DNA from: Biscogniauxia marginata
Lineage: Eukaryota > Ascomycota > Sordariomycetes > Xylariales > Xylariaceae
Direction of reading: 5' to 3'
Assembly: GCA_022695795.1 (NCBI GenBank)
Contig: MU404178.1
Coordinates: forward strand, 50,767-114,766
Length of the DNA: 64,000 nucleotides
A program made the position numbers and the translations under genes. The notes under the pieces were generated by a model, which saw nothing but the letters and a program-made list of their open reading frames with translations, made no database searches and had not been told where the DNA came from. Positions 11,735 to 24,300 of this stretch are shown here, in pieces (position 1 is the first letter of the stretch; every line of letters starts with the position of its first letter).

Positions 11735-13360
11735 ACTTCAGGTTTTTTTGGGGTGTTTTCTCTCTGGCAATTTATCAACTCCTGTGGGGTCATCTCAGTC
11801 CTGCATACGATCTACTCGGGGGATATCCTGTACTCTTGAGCAGAAGGCGACGGAGGTCATTTTTCACGAGTTCGTGCTAGATCAACTGGTTATGGTTCAA
11901 CCACATATCCCAATTTTTCCCCTTATGCCAGCATATTGGGTTGGTTATGATGATTTACGATAGAAAATGGCGATAGACTTGCTTGGTTCCTAATAGAGTA
12001 ATCAATAGAGAGGCATATACTAGACAGACTCCAATTTCTCTGAATATCCTGTAGTTGAGCACCCGGGACAACGAGGCGAAGGGACGCACAAGGGATGAAT
12101 AATCCTCTCCAACGATATTATAGTCACTTATATAGGTACCTAGGTACTTAGTATTCCAGTCTAACGTGTGATAGCATATTCTCTTTACTGCAGAACGCTA
12201 ATAACTCACAATTTTAGATATTCTCTACTATGTGCTATAAGGTGAAGGAGGAGACCTCCAGAATTATAGCCAATGAGCTGACGCAAGTATAATATAGTAT
12301 CCTTTATCCGAGTCTTAATCTACCTCGTAAAGGCTATGAAAGCCTCTCCCTACTTCAAAACGACATGCAGCCCCTTGCTTAGAGGTTAGCTGGAAGTGAT
12401 GACTTCTTCGATGATAGCCACTCCTATAAACACAGTTTCGGCCCATCCGTGGCAATGAGGCTTTCTAGAAGATAATAATACCCAGAAAATACAAAATGTG
12501 CTCTTTTTTTTTTTTTTTTTTTCGTTCAACAGGTTTAGTCGACAGTTTACTAATCATATCGCCATTGGTTGAGGGTTGCCAAAAGGTTTCCTTGCCGTAA
12601 CTCGAGTCTCATAGATGCCCGGACTAACCCCCTCTAACACATTTCTACTAAGAGAATTGAGATGAATCGCGGCATATTAGGATCATGGGCCGCATTTCAG
12701 GGAATTATAAATGTCGCATCTAAGAAAGGAGTCTAATATACATCCACCCCCCACCCCCCCATTCAACCTTTTCCGTTTTTTATAATTAATACAGGGGGTG
12801 GTAATCGAATTTCATCAAGTGATTTGAAATAAAACTTTAGGGATCTAAGAAACCGACTTTAGGCTTCAATATAGAAATTTGTCTTTATAATGAGGCGTAA
12901 CGAGTATCTCAAGAACCCGGTCTTGTCTCCCTAGTAGGCTAATTATGGGCGAATTTCCGTGGCATAGAGTTAACTATGTGGAACATGAGCCCCCCTTATT
13001 TTACTTCATTGTCACCAATTCAATGTCTGTATAGTAAAAGCCATCATGTGCGTTGAATTTTGTTCATATTGGTCTAGCAGACAAGTGCTTACTCACACAA
13101 ATGTATATGTTCATGTTCTGCATAGCTATTGGCATCCACAATAGTCCTCCCGCAGGTGCTTCCTCTCCCTCTGAGCCCATAGAACCAGTCTAGACCGTCT
13201 ATTCTATTTCTAGCTCAGCCCGTATGGCTCGGCGGAAAGAACAAAACTCAATACTGCTGCTGGTCGTTACACTATCATCCATAGGAAGCAGAGCCTATTC
13301 CAAGTCCCTTGGCTTCCTAGAGTATGATGTCGAAATATGTCTCCTTTATAGGACGAAGGA
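11735..13360. other. Convergent intergenic, AT-rich
   Basis: This is the tail-to-tail gap between the Nudix gene and CSN2. It holds a T19 homopolymer (12504-12522), a TAGGTACCTAGGTA palindrome (12133-12146) and a C-rich run near 12744-12760. No coding frame has protein-like composition. Many in-frame stops and the AT bias may reflect old, mutated repeats, but I found no terminal repeats. Confidence 0.5.
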
Positions 13361-14951
13361 TCAGCCTATGGCACTCCAAATACCTTTACCAGCTCTCTTT
13401 CCCTTGCCGGCGGCCGCCCTCGGCCGACCACTATCGGAAGAGAATAACGAGGGAGGAAGAGTTGAATCGTCTGGCTGAGCATGATCGGCCATCCTGAAGC
13501 CTTCGCCATCCTTGAACACGTATGCATATAGCCCGGCGAGTGCTCCAGCCCATGCCTCCATAGCCTGTACCCGCTCGATATCGCCACCAGACTCGATCTC
13601 GAGAATACCGGCCTGCTGATCGATCTTGCCCCGAATCTTGCCATCAATAATGAGGAAGCCCAATATGTCCTGAACCTCCGCCTCAGAGATCTTTAATTGT
13701 CGAGCAATCCATTCCAACTTCATTCGGGTGTACGGTGCGATCAGCTTAACCACAGCCTTAGTTCGCATGTTGCGGGTGACCTCGTCGATGTTCTCAGCGA
13801 TGAATGGATCTGCTAGTATGTCCTGGTTCTTCTGTAGCACGCTGACGTACTTGTGCATGTCATCCCGCTGGTAGGCATCCACCAATTCAGTCATTGCAGC
13901 GATGCGAGGATCATTGCGGTATGGCTTCGTCTCTTGGGAGTCGAACGGGTTTATGTCCGACTTCATGAGCATGGTAGTAAGGAGGAGATACTTGAGGACC
14001 TGTATTCGTTGGAGGGATCCAGCCTCATCATAATTACGGAAAGACTCGAAGAAGTCGCTCTGCGCGTCTTTCCAGTTCTCTTCGCTCATATGCATCTTGC
14101 CGCCGCATTCCCGGATGATGCCCATGATCTTTGGATGGGGAACAGCAGACCGCACCTTGAGCGCTCGCTGATATAGGACCTTGAGCTGCTTGTTGTTGCG
14201 CGTCTCTGCATACATCTGGATCTCAAGGGCGTAGATCTCAAGCGAGTAGGTGCCCTTGCTTGGGTCATCAGTGCCATCCTCTCGCTGACATGCTTTCTGG
14301 AGCTCACGGAGCTTCTTGGTGACAGAAAGATATTCCTTGCGGTCTAGAAGGAGCTTAGCAAGCTTGATGTTCGTCTTGAGCCACAATCTCTCATTATTTG
14401 TGCTTTGAAAGCAGTTCAGGGTCAGGGAATAGAACTGCTCCATGCATCTCTGGGCGGCCTCATTCTCGGATTCCTTCTCTATGTAGTCGAGCATATTGTT
14501 GATAGACTTCTCTGAATAGTTTCGGGTGACAGCGGACTTGACGTAGGTAAGAAGCTCGGTGTAGTGCTCAGCAGCCTAGACGGGCATCAGTAATGCTCGT
14601 AGACGTGACAAGTACTGATCTCTTATGAACGGACCTTGTCATATCTCTCAAGGCGAAACTCGAGCTTAATAGCCTGCTTTAGTCCCTTGAAACCCCAGTC
14701 ACCCTTCTCCGACTCGAGCGGGGGTATGCCGAGAAATTCGTCTATGGCATCCTCTGGTTCGGCGGTCTTCATCTGCTTGGCGTTGTAGTACTTGTTCTCG
14801 ATATCCACGTCCCCGGAATCTTCATCGTCGTCATCCTCGTATTCGAAGTCGTACCTGCGCATTGATAAGTTAGTACTGGTTTATTGGGAGCCCTTCTAGT
14901 AAAAACTTACTGCTCCTCATCGGACTCCTGCATGAAGTCATCGTCAGACAT
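13361..14951 (-). CDS. csnB: COP9 signalosome subunit 2 (PCI domain)
   Basis: Three exons, 14951-14911, 14854-14635 and 14575-13361, give 491 residues, the expected size for CSN2. The N-terminus is acidic (MSDDDFMQESDEEQ, YDFEYEDDDDED), then ENKYYNAKQMK, a CSN2/Rpn6 hallmark. The TPR-like helical repeats and C-terminal PCI/winged-helix region (about 314-444, ending near KIRGKIDQQAGILEIE) are intact. CSN2 is the scaffold that binds cullins and supports deneddylation by CSN5. The second intron has a non-consensus GTCCGT donor, but the phase-0 join (DK|AAEHYTELLTYVKSAVTRNYSEKSINN) reproduces the conserved family sequence. The symbol follows the Aspergillus name. Rpn6 is excluded by the N-terminus. 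Confidence 0.93.
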
Positions 14952-15238
14952 GTTGGCAGGTATCTGGCGGAGACTGAGGTTTTAGGGAACGCTTTATTTA
15001 TTTTTTTGTTCGCTGAGGATAAGGGTAGGGGGAATAGGTCGGCAGGCTGGTGGAAGTAGGATGCGTGGTTAATGATATGCCGAATTGGTTGTTACGTGCA
15101 GTTCAGATGGAAGATGTTCACAAGGCTGGACGTTTGTGCCATGAAGATCAAAAGCTTATCTTATTTGAGGTGTGCGTCTGGCGTAGGCAGGTGGCAGCTC
15201 AGTGCGGGGCATTCCTTTATCCACTTTACCTAATATTA
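14952..15238. other. CSN2 promoter side
   Basis: Upstream of the CSN2 start (minus), with a T-rich patch at 15000-15008 and GC-neutral DNA up to the inverted-repeat element. No gene seen. Confidence 0.5.
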
Positions 15239-15271
15239 CGGCTGACCACTGCGTAGACTGTTGCAAGCCCC
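15239..15271 (+). repeat. Left terminal inverted repeat
   Basis: 33 bases pairing with 15721-15753 with a single mismatch (G here, A in the complement of the other end). It abuts a TA dinucleotide on the outside. Confidence 0.82.
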
Positions 15272-15720
15272 AAAAAAACCACTAAATCTAGTAATCTAGT
15301 CTCATAAAGTCACCCTACTAAATTCACACCTGCTTACACCCATTTTCTATTTATTTAACTAGTTATAATTAACTTTATATTTAAGTATTTATTTTTATTA
15401 TTATTTTACTTTGTTTTATTTTAATTTATTTTAATTTATTTTATAATTATTTTAATTTTAAATTTTATCGTTTTAATTTATTTTAATTAATAATTAATAT
15501 ATTTATATTTAAATTATATTAATTATATTAATTATATCGGTCGCGTCGATCGCGTTAATTATGTTAATTTTAAAACGTAAATAATAACTTAATTTAATAA
15601 TAATAAAATATATATATATAAACCCGGGGCGTCGGGTACAGATAAATTATAATAAGCGTAAAATAGATTTAGAGGGAGCTTGGGGGGAGGTAAACACCAG
15701 AGGTGTATCTAAGGATTTAT

Positions 15721-15753
15721 GGGGCTTGCAACAGTCTATGCAGTGGTCAGCCG
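15721..15753 (-). repeat. Right terminal inverted repeat
   Basis: Reverse complement of 15239-15271 with one transition. It is followed by TA at 15754-15755. Confidence 0.82.
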
Positions 15754-15755
15754 TA

Positions 15756-16031
15756 AATATGCGGGTAAGTACTTAGGTACCTAGGTACCTGTACTCCACA
15801 GTTTCCCGGGCAGCTGGAGCTCCAGGTCCCGCCATTCAGGTGCCTAGAAGACATGTGGCTGCGTGGCTATGTGGCTGGGAATAAACCTCTGCAGGTGAGG
15901 TCCACCTGGTGGCAACAAACCAGCAGCCCCCCAACTTTGCCGTCGTTTCAATTACTTCCACATCCAACCCATCAACCGCAACAGCATTTCATCAACACAC
16001 GCGGTTTTTCTACCTCATTCAAGTCGCCAAA
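15756..16031. other. CWC25 promoter and leader
   Basis: This stretch contains a tandem TAGGTACCTAGGTACCT palindrome at 15774-15790, immediately outside the transposon relic, and the short leader before the CWC25 start. It has an upstream ATG at 15853 whose frame overlaps the gene. Confidence 0.45.
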
Positions 16032-17294
16032 ATGGGTGGAGATTTGCAGCTCAAGAAGTCGTATCACCCTGCCTTACTCAAGAATCAGGCAAGGGTTTAT
16101 GACGAAGAGCAAAAGGCTCTTGCCGAGCGCAAGAAGACAGTACGTACAATCCCTTCTCTCCAAGTTGTCATATCCCACCTTTGATCGCATGCTAACTCAC
16201 CCCTCTAGGAAGCCCGTATTCAAGAGATCAAGGAAGAAAGAGCGAAAGAAGAACTTCAGCGACAGCTTGAGGCCGCCGGTGGACGGAAGAAGGTCGAGCG
16301 TGTTGATTGGATGTACCAGGGCCCCAGCGATGGCCAAGGTGGAACTTCCGAAGAACTCGAGGGTTTTCTATTGGGAAAGCGGCGCATCGACAGCATCCTC
16401 ACTCGCGGATCTGAAAACGAAAGCCTTAAGAAACATGCCGGGCAGGACTCTTTCATGGCCCTACAAAATGCGAACACCGAACGAGACACTGCGATGAAGA
16501 TACGAGAAGACCCTTTGTTAGCTATCAAGAAGGCCGAAGCTGCCGCCTACGAGGCTATGATGAACGACCCTATCAAGAGAAGACAACTCCTCGCATCGAT
16601 GGGCCAGACGGAAGAGAAACATTCGTCACGTGGGAGGGAAGATAAGCATTCGCGGCGGCACAGACACCGGCATAGATCGCATTCTAGAGAGCACCGCCAC
16701 CGGCGACACCGACGGTCTGACTCTAGAGGCCGAGATGATTCAAGAGAACGTCGGCACCGACATCGCAGGCACGATTCCGAAGAGAGATCACGAAGCGGTG
16801 ACAGGCATGATTCCAAGAGGGAGCACCATCCCGAGCGTCATGAACGACGACGATCCATGTCGAGGGATGAGCCTAGAGATTACGATAGATCACGCAGGGA
16901 ACGATCAAGGAGCCCACGCCACGGTGGCACGAAGCAAGATAAATATAGACGGCACCGTGACTACTCAGATGATCCGCCACGGGGACGTCGACGCTTCGAG
17001 TCTGAAGATGACAACCGTCGAGGCTATCGTCAACAAGAGCCTTATAATAAGGGTACAGGAAACGGCACAAATAACTCATCAGACGCAGCGGCTGCAGCTG
17101 AGGAGCGGGCCCGAAAACTAGCGGCAATGCAAGAAGCAGCATCGGACCTAGATCAAGACCGGCAAAAGCGATTGGCGGCGCTAGAGGAAAAGGAGCGGTC
17201 ATTACGCGAAGCGGACGACAAAGCAAGGGAGCGGGCCGGGAAATATGGCGATCGCGAATTCGTGAATGGCTTGCGGAGGAAACTCATCAATTAG
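16032..17294 (+). CDS. CWC25: Pre-mRNA splicing factor CWC25
   Basis: Two exons, 16032-16139 and 16209-17294 (GTACGT donor, CTCTAG acceptor), give 397 residues. The N-terminus [20 protein letters not shown] is the CIR_N/CWC25 signature, continued across the intron by [25 protein letters not shown] and then [11 protein letters not shown]. The middle (about 175-260) is an Arg/His/Ser-rich, RS-like tract ([10 protein letters not shown] type repeats). A charged coiled-coil-like segment rich in Ala, Glu and Arg closes the protein ([20 protein letters not shown]). In yeast, Cwc25 joins the activated spliceosome after Prp2 and promotes the first transesterification. The RS-like region is probably a phosphorylated nuclear-speckle or interaction segment. 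The ATG is in good context (CAAAATGG). Confidence 0.92.
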
Positions 17295-20200
17295 AGGGGA
17301 CAGCTGATATTGACGAAGCCGTTGTATGTTTACTGCCCAGATAGGGCGCAACAGTCACTACATCCCGATCTGGGCTGCTAGGAGCTACTCGGGGTTCGGG
17401 AGAATTGGTAGAATACCGGTTCGGCGTTCCGGGAAATGAAATTCCAAATACCCACACAAGCAAGCATTCAATCACGGGTTCATCCGTAAGCGTCAGTATC
17501 CTGGCCTTTCGAGTGAGAACATGCTAATGAGGGAGGCTAGCACATCGTAGACTGGCGGGTATAGTGTCCGAGTCGATTCGCCCGCACGCTAGTATGAACA
17601 TTTATATCCTGACTTCAGGTGAGAACAATATGTGCCTCTACTCTTGTTTTTAACGTAGCATCCTCTCTTCCAGTTAGCCTAGATTTCTATCCCACGTATG
17701 TAGGCGAGTGCCCTACTCGTCCTACCAAAACATCTCAATCGTGTTAGAAGCGCTCTAGAAAGCTAGTATATGCGGTAAATATTTTCGTCTATTACCGAAG
17801 TCCATGACACGAGACATTATAGGTTTGTATAGACAGCCTTCCTTCTCGGGCCTAATCTAGGATTGCAGTTCCACTACCTACCAAAGTAAATCTTGTGCTT
17901 AGCTACTTCTTGAACTACCATCTCTTTCCATGCCCGTAGCCCTTTGGAGGTCAGATGATATGTATCCATTGGAGATAACTTCGAGAATACTAAAATATAC
18001 TATGACTGCCGCGTCGGTGCCTACTGCCTTCGTTGAACTCGCCAATCGTTGAACCCTTGGCGAGTGAGGGTTTGGCCTTATCGTTAGGATGCCACATTAT
18101 TACAATATTAGGGCTTGTCCCCAGTTGAGCGACTTTTCGGCGCGAGGCGGACAATCATCAAAATAAAGTTGTTGAACTAGACTTGTCCAACCGGATGCGC
18201 CCCGAGGAGGTAGTTTACCGGTAGTACTGCCTCTACCTACCTAATGTTATATTTATGCAATACATACATACATACCGTACTTAAGTACCTACCTAGGTAG
18301 CCTTAAACTATCCGCCTACGAAACAATGCGAGCATGCAGCAAAGTCACAGCCTTCTCCCTTCTCGTGAGACGGTATGGGTGGGTGGTACCTAACCTTATG
18401 CCGGTCCATTTGCCTTACTTTAAGCTTCGATTCACTGGAGAATGGGCTTGGAATGCACAAATGGCTTGACAAAGTCGGCTGATTTGTGCATAGAAAAGAA
18501 ATCCTTTTTTGTTCCGCCTAGCTGCAGGCTGTGGGAAGAGATGTAAGTAGAGGAAAATGCTAGGTGACCTAGGTTAGGGAGAACCTTTGGTAGGTACATA
18601 CCTTGGTAGGTACATACCTAGGTAGGTAAGTTGACGTTGGTCAGGTGTGGCTTACACCCGATAGTCCAATGTGCTTAGGTACGACGAGGTAAGAAGTGCA
18701 TTATGTAGGTACCCAAAAGTTGCCTTGTCGAAAGGGCTCTCATTCACTCATCATTTTCGTGTCTCACAAGGTAGGCCCATGCAGTTCCATCTCGCTATAC
18801 TTTTTTTTCTTCTTCTTCACAACATAGAGATTAGTATCTCGATTACCGGGAGTCAGGTAGTTTTCCATGAGCCCTCCTTGAATTTCCAAAGGTAAGTAAA
18901 TAATGCAACCTATCCCGGGGTATACCTAGCCAAGGCCCGCTGCTCTCTCCATAAAAATTTAAGAGGAAAATGTAACGTGATGGGAAGGGGGAAGAGAAAG
19001 GGAAAAGCTTACCCGCTGCAAGGGGTGGGCTGTGACTAGGTAGATAGGTACAGATTGCATTAGGTACCTATTGGGGATTTTACCGCGCGTCTCCGTTGCA
19101 CTGGGCGTTGGCAGCAGAGCACAAGCAGACAAGTCAAGTCAGTCATTCAGTCAGTTCATCGAGGCAGGGCTGCTAGAGCGGAGAAGAGGTTAAGTGGCTG
19201 ATGATGATCTTCAGTGACAACTGAACGTCTGGGATCATAAATTGGATTTGCTCATTTTGTCAACTAACATTGCATTCATTACCCGCCCTATCCTCCTCCC
19301 TATCCTGCGTCTGTTCATGTGGGTAGCATTCATATTTACTTATTATCATGAACCGGATAGCATTAGTAGGAAGCAGGTAGGATATTCGAGGTTTGTTCCC
19401 CAATGATATTTATGCCTGTGCAGTGGTGTCAAAGAATGTATTGCTTTAAACATCATACCTAATTGGCGGAAGAGGGTTTTCTTTATTACCTAGTTGGCTG
19501 TGGCTTTCTTTAGCATTTGACGGTGGTGCTTGTCGAATTTGATGTCTTGTCTCGGTCTTTCTGTCTTCACGGTAGAACAGCTCATGCACACATACCTAGA
19601 ATATTCCAGCAATGTACGTAGGTTAGTTATGTCCAGTGTACGTATATACCTCCTAGGTAGTCATTCGTGATACAAATGAATAGGTATATACATGTGCATG
19701 TACGTGTAAGAGGTACCTGGCATGCCGCATGTAGGAAGGATACGAAGCGCTAGATAGCGCCTAATATAAAGCCAAATATAGCATGTTCGCCACTACCCAT
19801 ATGCTTTTGTACTGCATCGTACCCCTGTCAATCCATTCACTGTGTGTGGGTAGGTACATACATACCTGCATATCTGCATGTACCGATGGATTTATCAGGG
19901 GGCCAAGCCACTGGAGACGACCTACTTGGACAGGACGGGACCTCATGGTCTGTGTACTTGTAGCAAAGCCACTTTTCGTACCTACTCTGCCACCTTCTTT
20001 TTCTCCCGTCTCCCGTCTCCCGTTTCTCGTCCACTCTCGCTTTGACGCCGCTGTTGGTGAATTTCAAAGTATGAATTCGGGAATTCTGACTTCACTTCTG
20101 CCAGGGTACCATCGAAGTACCTAAGTCCGTACTAGGTAGTCGTACATGTAGCATGTCTTCTTCCTCTCTCTCTCTCTCTCTTCCGTGACTTTTGACTGAA

Positions 20201-20458
20201 ATCCATTTCTACATCTTCACTTTGTACTAAATCATTACCCACCCTGCTTCCGACTTGCGACATTCCAGGCCTGCATCGCTCTGCATCGCTCGTCAATTCC
20301 ACCGCCGACCTCCCTACCCTCAACTCTCTTCCTCTACCGCTATCTCTCTCTCTCTATCTACCTCTTTTCGCGACGACCTGCACCACGCCTTTCTTCCTCT
20401 CCTTTTAAAACCCCAAACCACACCACATCTATCCTAATCTAGATACCCTCGCGACGCC
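17295..20458. other. Gene-poor interval upstream of the Rho gene
   Basis: About 3.2 kb without a convincing gene. It carries several CCTAGGTA/GGTACCTA palindromes (near 18284-18298, 18592-18630, 19060-19070) and polypyrimidine runs. It ends in a long CT-rich promoter/leader (20158-20435), including (TC)n at about 20164-20181, typical of strong fungal promoters. The short ORFs show no recognisable domains. Confidence 0.55.
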
Positions 20459-21359
20459 ATGAAGATGCCGTCACTCTGTGGCATAGGAGGGTCCAAGACG
20501 GTCCAGCGTAAGCTGGTTCTCCTGTGAGTGCCATCATGCAACCCGAGGCAACCCCCATTCGCGTCTTGACATGCACCCTGCCTGCTGCCGCCCTACGCAA
20601 CCAGAACAAACTAATCGCTCTGCTTCACAGGGGAGACGGTGCATGCGGGAAAACATCACTGCTGAACGTCTTCACGAGAGGATACTTCCCGACAGTCTAC
20701 GAGCCCACCGTCTTTGAAAATTACGTACACGGTACGCCAGCCTCCCCTTGTCCCAACCGATTTCTACCACTACTGCCTACTGCATAGAACCGTATATTTG
20801 CATCGGCAATTTACGAGAAGAGAAATGCCGGTCCGACTACTGCGTGATCCTTTTTTTTACTGACTTAAATATTATCGCACTAGATATCTTCGTTGACAAC
20901 GTGCACATCGAACTGTCGCTATGGGATACCGCCGGACAAGAAGAATTCGACCGCTTGCGAAGTCTGTCCTACGATAACACCGATGTGGTGGTGCTCTGCT
21001 TTAGCGTCGATAGTAAGGACTCGCTGGAAAACGTCGAGAGCAAGTGGAAGGGCGAGATCGAGGAGAACTGCCCCGGCGTGAAGCTCGTCCTGGTGGCCCT
21101 GAAGTGTGACCTGCGGGAGAACACAGACGAGGACGATGACGCGGCCGCCAGCGGCACCGACGGCCCCCAGCGCGAAAAGAAGCCCATGATCGACTACAAC
21201 CAGGGCCTGGACGTGGCGCGACGGATCAAGGCGATGCGGTACCTCGAGTGCTCAGCCATGAGGAATCGAGGCGTTAACGAGGCCTTCACCGAGGCGGCCC
21301 GTGTCGCCCTCAGCGTCAAACCGAGCGGCGAGAGCGACTCAAGTTGTGTGATCATGTAG
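20459..21359 (+). CDS. rho3: Rho-family small GTPase, Rho3 type
   Basis: Three exons, 20459-20523, 20631-20731 and 20884-21359, give 213 residues. The P-loop GDGACGKT (23-30), effector loop [20 protein letters not shown] switch II, a Rho insert-type segment ([15 protein letters not shown]) and the [15 protein letters not shown]5 region are all present. The protein ends in SSCVIM, a CaaX box favouring farnesylation. The N-terminus ([17 protein letters not shown]) and [18 protein letters not shown] fit Rho3, which in filamentous fungi directs polarized exocytosis and septation. Rho2 is less likely. The position equivalent to Ras Gly13 is Cys in GDGACGKT, the same as in other fungal Rho proteins, so this should not be read as activating. 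It localises to the membrane through the lipid. Confidence 0.92.
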
Positions 21360-24300
21360 AGATGACGACGGACTAAAGTTACGCGCTGGATGAAATTTCG
21401 ATTCCTTCCCACCCGGCTGGGTATTTGGCACGGGGATTCCGGGGAGGACCGTCTCAGGGCAGGACCGCGGCTTCGACGCCTCCTGTAAGGATGCATGAAT
21501 TGGTGTGCGTGCCTTAGCAGGTCCTGGCTACCTTAGAGGTTCTAACAGTAGTGCTGTGACCAGAGGCTCTCTCTACGTCTTCCCCCCGTGGACTACCACC
21601 GGATCTGTCGTCTATACTTGGGGGGAAAGCAGTTAACCTTCCCGCCTGTACATATTAATATTCTTCTTTTTTTATTATTCCTTTTTTTATTCCTTTTTCT
21701 TTTCTTATCTTTTTCTTCTTTCTGTTCTTCTATTGTCATTTTTAGCACATACCCCCTCCCATTGATCTTTCGTTTCTTCCGCAATTGGACCGCGACTACC
21801 TTTTTTTTTTTGTTTGTAATCAGGGCGCAAGGACAGGAGGGAAAGGAGAAGGGAAGAGGAAAGGAGCCGAGCTTCGGAAACAGTAGGCCATTTTGAGTCG
21901 GTAAGAGGCCTGAGGGTTCTCGGGTGAGAGAAAAGAAGGGGGAGGGAGAGAGAGGACAGTGATGAATGGCGGTGGTTGTCGTCGTCGTCGTCGTTAGTCC
22001 TATACTTCTAGGTATGAGGCGCAAGCTGAGTTTTTCGGCTAGACTGACAGAAAAGCAAGCAAACACAAGCAAACAAACATATAAACGTTGATGAAAAAGA
22101 TTGTGTACGACTTCGTATATATAATTTCTTAAAAGCTAATGATCTTTTACTCCCTCTAATTTTTTTTCTTACTGCTTTGAGTTGTATACGCATTATATTA
22201 CCAAGTAAGTTGAAATATCGGCGACTTGCAATCACACGCGTACGTACCTAATTTTGTTACTTTGATGAGTTGTCTGGAACGACAGGAATAGAAACTCAGC
22301 TTCATATGCACCTTGTAATCCGTAGATAGTTGTAGTCCTGGAGACTATGCTGTCGGGATGGTATGTAGTTCGGAGGAAGAAATAACTCTTGGGTTTATCT
22401 TATGATCTATCTATCTACCTGGCAGGTTAGCATAGCTACCTAGGTAGGCCCAGAGCACGCGCTCCTCTTATCGGGGTCTTTGTTATCTCTTCGTAGCTTT
22501 ACGTTGATGGTAATTACGTATCTGTGTATGAACCGTACTACACGCACTGCGTCCTAACTCTCCTCCTATCTCTCTCTCTCTCTCTCTCTCTCTCGTGTCA
22601 GCACACATTTGCAAACCACCGGGTGTTTAAGGCTTGAAAACATAGGTATGCTGCTACAACTGCAGGTACGCAGGCACGCACCGATGTGGTTCTCGTGGCA
22701 TAGGTATATTGACATACAATAGGTACTGGCTATTATATGTATACTTCCCACCTCCGCTTCCTCCGTATGGGGAAACTCTTGTTACCTATTGGTTGATCGA
22801 TTGGTAGGGAGATAGATTATATTTATCTTGATCTTGTTTTCTCGCTTATTTACATCGCTTTGATTTCTCTATCTTGAAGTTTGTTCCTCTATCTTTTCTT
22901 TTTCTTTTTTTTTTCTATTATAGAAGGGATTGGGAGTGAGGAAGGGGGAAAGGAGGGGAGGGGAGGGGAGGGGAGGAGAGGGGGGCTAGAACCGACGACA
23001 CGGACTCTCTCTCGCTCGAGATGAGTAGATACGGGTTGTGAGACACCACGGGGTAGGGGGGGATGATATGGGCAAATGAAAGACCTCTTTGTTTTTCTTA
23101 CTGATTTTTGGTAATGCGGTTTATGCCAAGGCTGAGCAGAGGCTATCCGCGAGAGTGGACGTGGGTGGGGGGGCTTTCTTTCCAAGCGAACGACTCTGAT
23201 GGGTTAGGGTTAGGCGAAGTCTAATAGATCTTGTTTTTCTAACTAGGTATGTAGATAGCTGAGTGCTCGGTTCATGATCATACAGGGATAGATTGTGGTT
23301 AGTCCGTCCATCTATCTGCCAGTTGGTTGAACTACTTGGGGTGTACCGGTTAGTTATCTTTAGGTGGTATTTTGCTGTTTGATGCTCGTGCAACAATAAT
23401 GATATGATCTAGTCCTCCTCTCCTGAATACAGCATTCTAGGGAATTAATGGTTCAAATTTTGACAGGGGTTTAGGTAAGTAACTCTTCATCGCTAGTCTC
23501 CCCATGTCTAGTCACACCACCTGCTTGTATCTCATTAGGTGTAGTTTCGCGATATATTTCTACGAGAACTACTTCTAGCTATGATGAGTATTAATACACT
23601 CACGCCACGGCGTATAGTTTACTAAGATACTCTTATAAGTTTAGTTATCTAGACCCTGGGATAGTGTCGACGGATGGTGTGGGAGTATTTATATAATAGA
23701 ATTTAAACAATTAATACCCCTGAATGGTGCAGAGATTGGTCCGGCTCGGTTCGCTTCGGTTCGGCCCGCGTTGGTGGGTTGGTCTTGGTGTTTGAGGCCA
23801 GTCGCAGATCATTGTGGCATCTCGGTATGCGATGCAGCAGTTTTCTCTCTGCCTCGCTGCCTCGCTGCCTCTTTTCTTTTGTTTCTGATTCAATTACTCA
23901 AAGTTGTGGACATGTACAGTTAGAGTCATAAACGTTACCTTCGCAAGGTCGACATAGCACGACATTGACACTTCCCTTAAGCTTCGGGGCGTTTTCCTCT
24001 AATAATATCGAATGGTAGTTCCACGGCGTCGGGTATCCATCCTGGCAGCTACAGTGCTAGGGCGTACAGTTGCCGAGTTATAAACTTAGTCCACCGATGA
24101 GATAGCCAGTTCTTTAGAGCAGCAGTCTCTCTGATCGGTACGGTCGTCAGCGATCCAGTGTAGCAAGAGCAATATGGAGAGTGGGAAGCACCTAATGGAA
24201 TTTTAAGGGTCAGGATGAGACAAGAAAAAGAATTTTCCCGCGCAAGTATCCAGTACTAATAAATGGCCAGGAGACCGAAGAAACAGGGGCTTGGATTGCT

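Larger units (their letters stand above)
15239..15753. mobile_element. MITE-like inverted-repeat element, RIP-like A/T interior
   Basis: Two 33-base terminal inverted repeats, 15239-15271 (CGGCTGACCACTGCGTAGAC...) and 15721-15753 (its reverse complement), differ at one position, a G/A transition. Each is flanked by TA (15237-15238 and 15754-15755), the target-site pattern of Tc1/mariner/pogo (Fot1-like) DNA transposons. The 449-base interior is almost only A and T from about 15345 to 15640, except for a small island near 15538-15555. It encodes nothing. The size and lack of a transposase fit a non-autonomous MITE. The skew fits repeat-induced point mutation in an ascomycete. Confidence 0.8.

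Noticed and set aside
19190..19230. C/D box snoRNA-like TGATGA...CTGA
   Set aside because: The boxes are about 25 bases apart, too short for a snoRNA, and there is no terminal stem.
23201..23214. Interstitial telomere-like TTAGGG units
   Set aside because: Only two units, in a G-rich area. Not evidence for a telomere or fusion.
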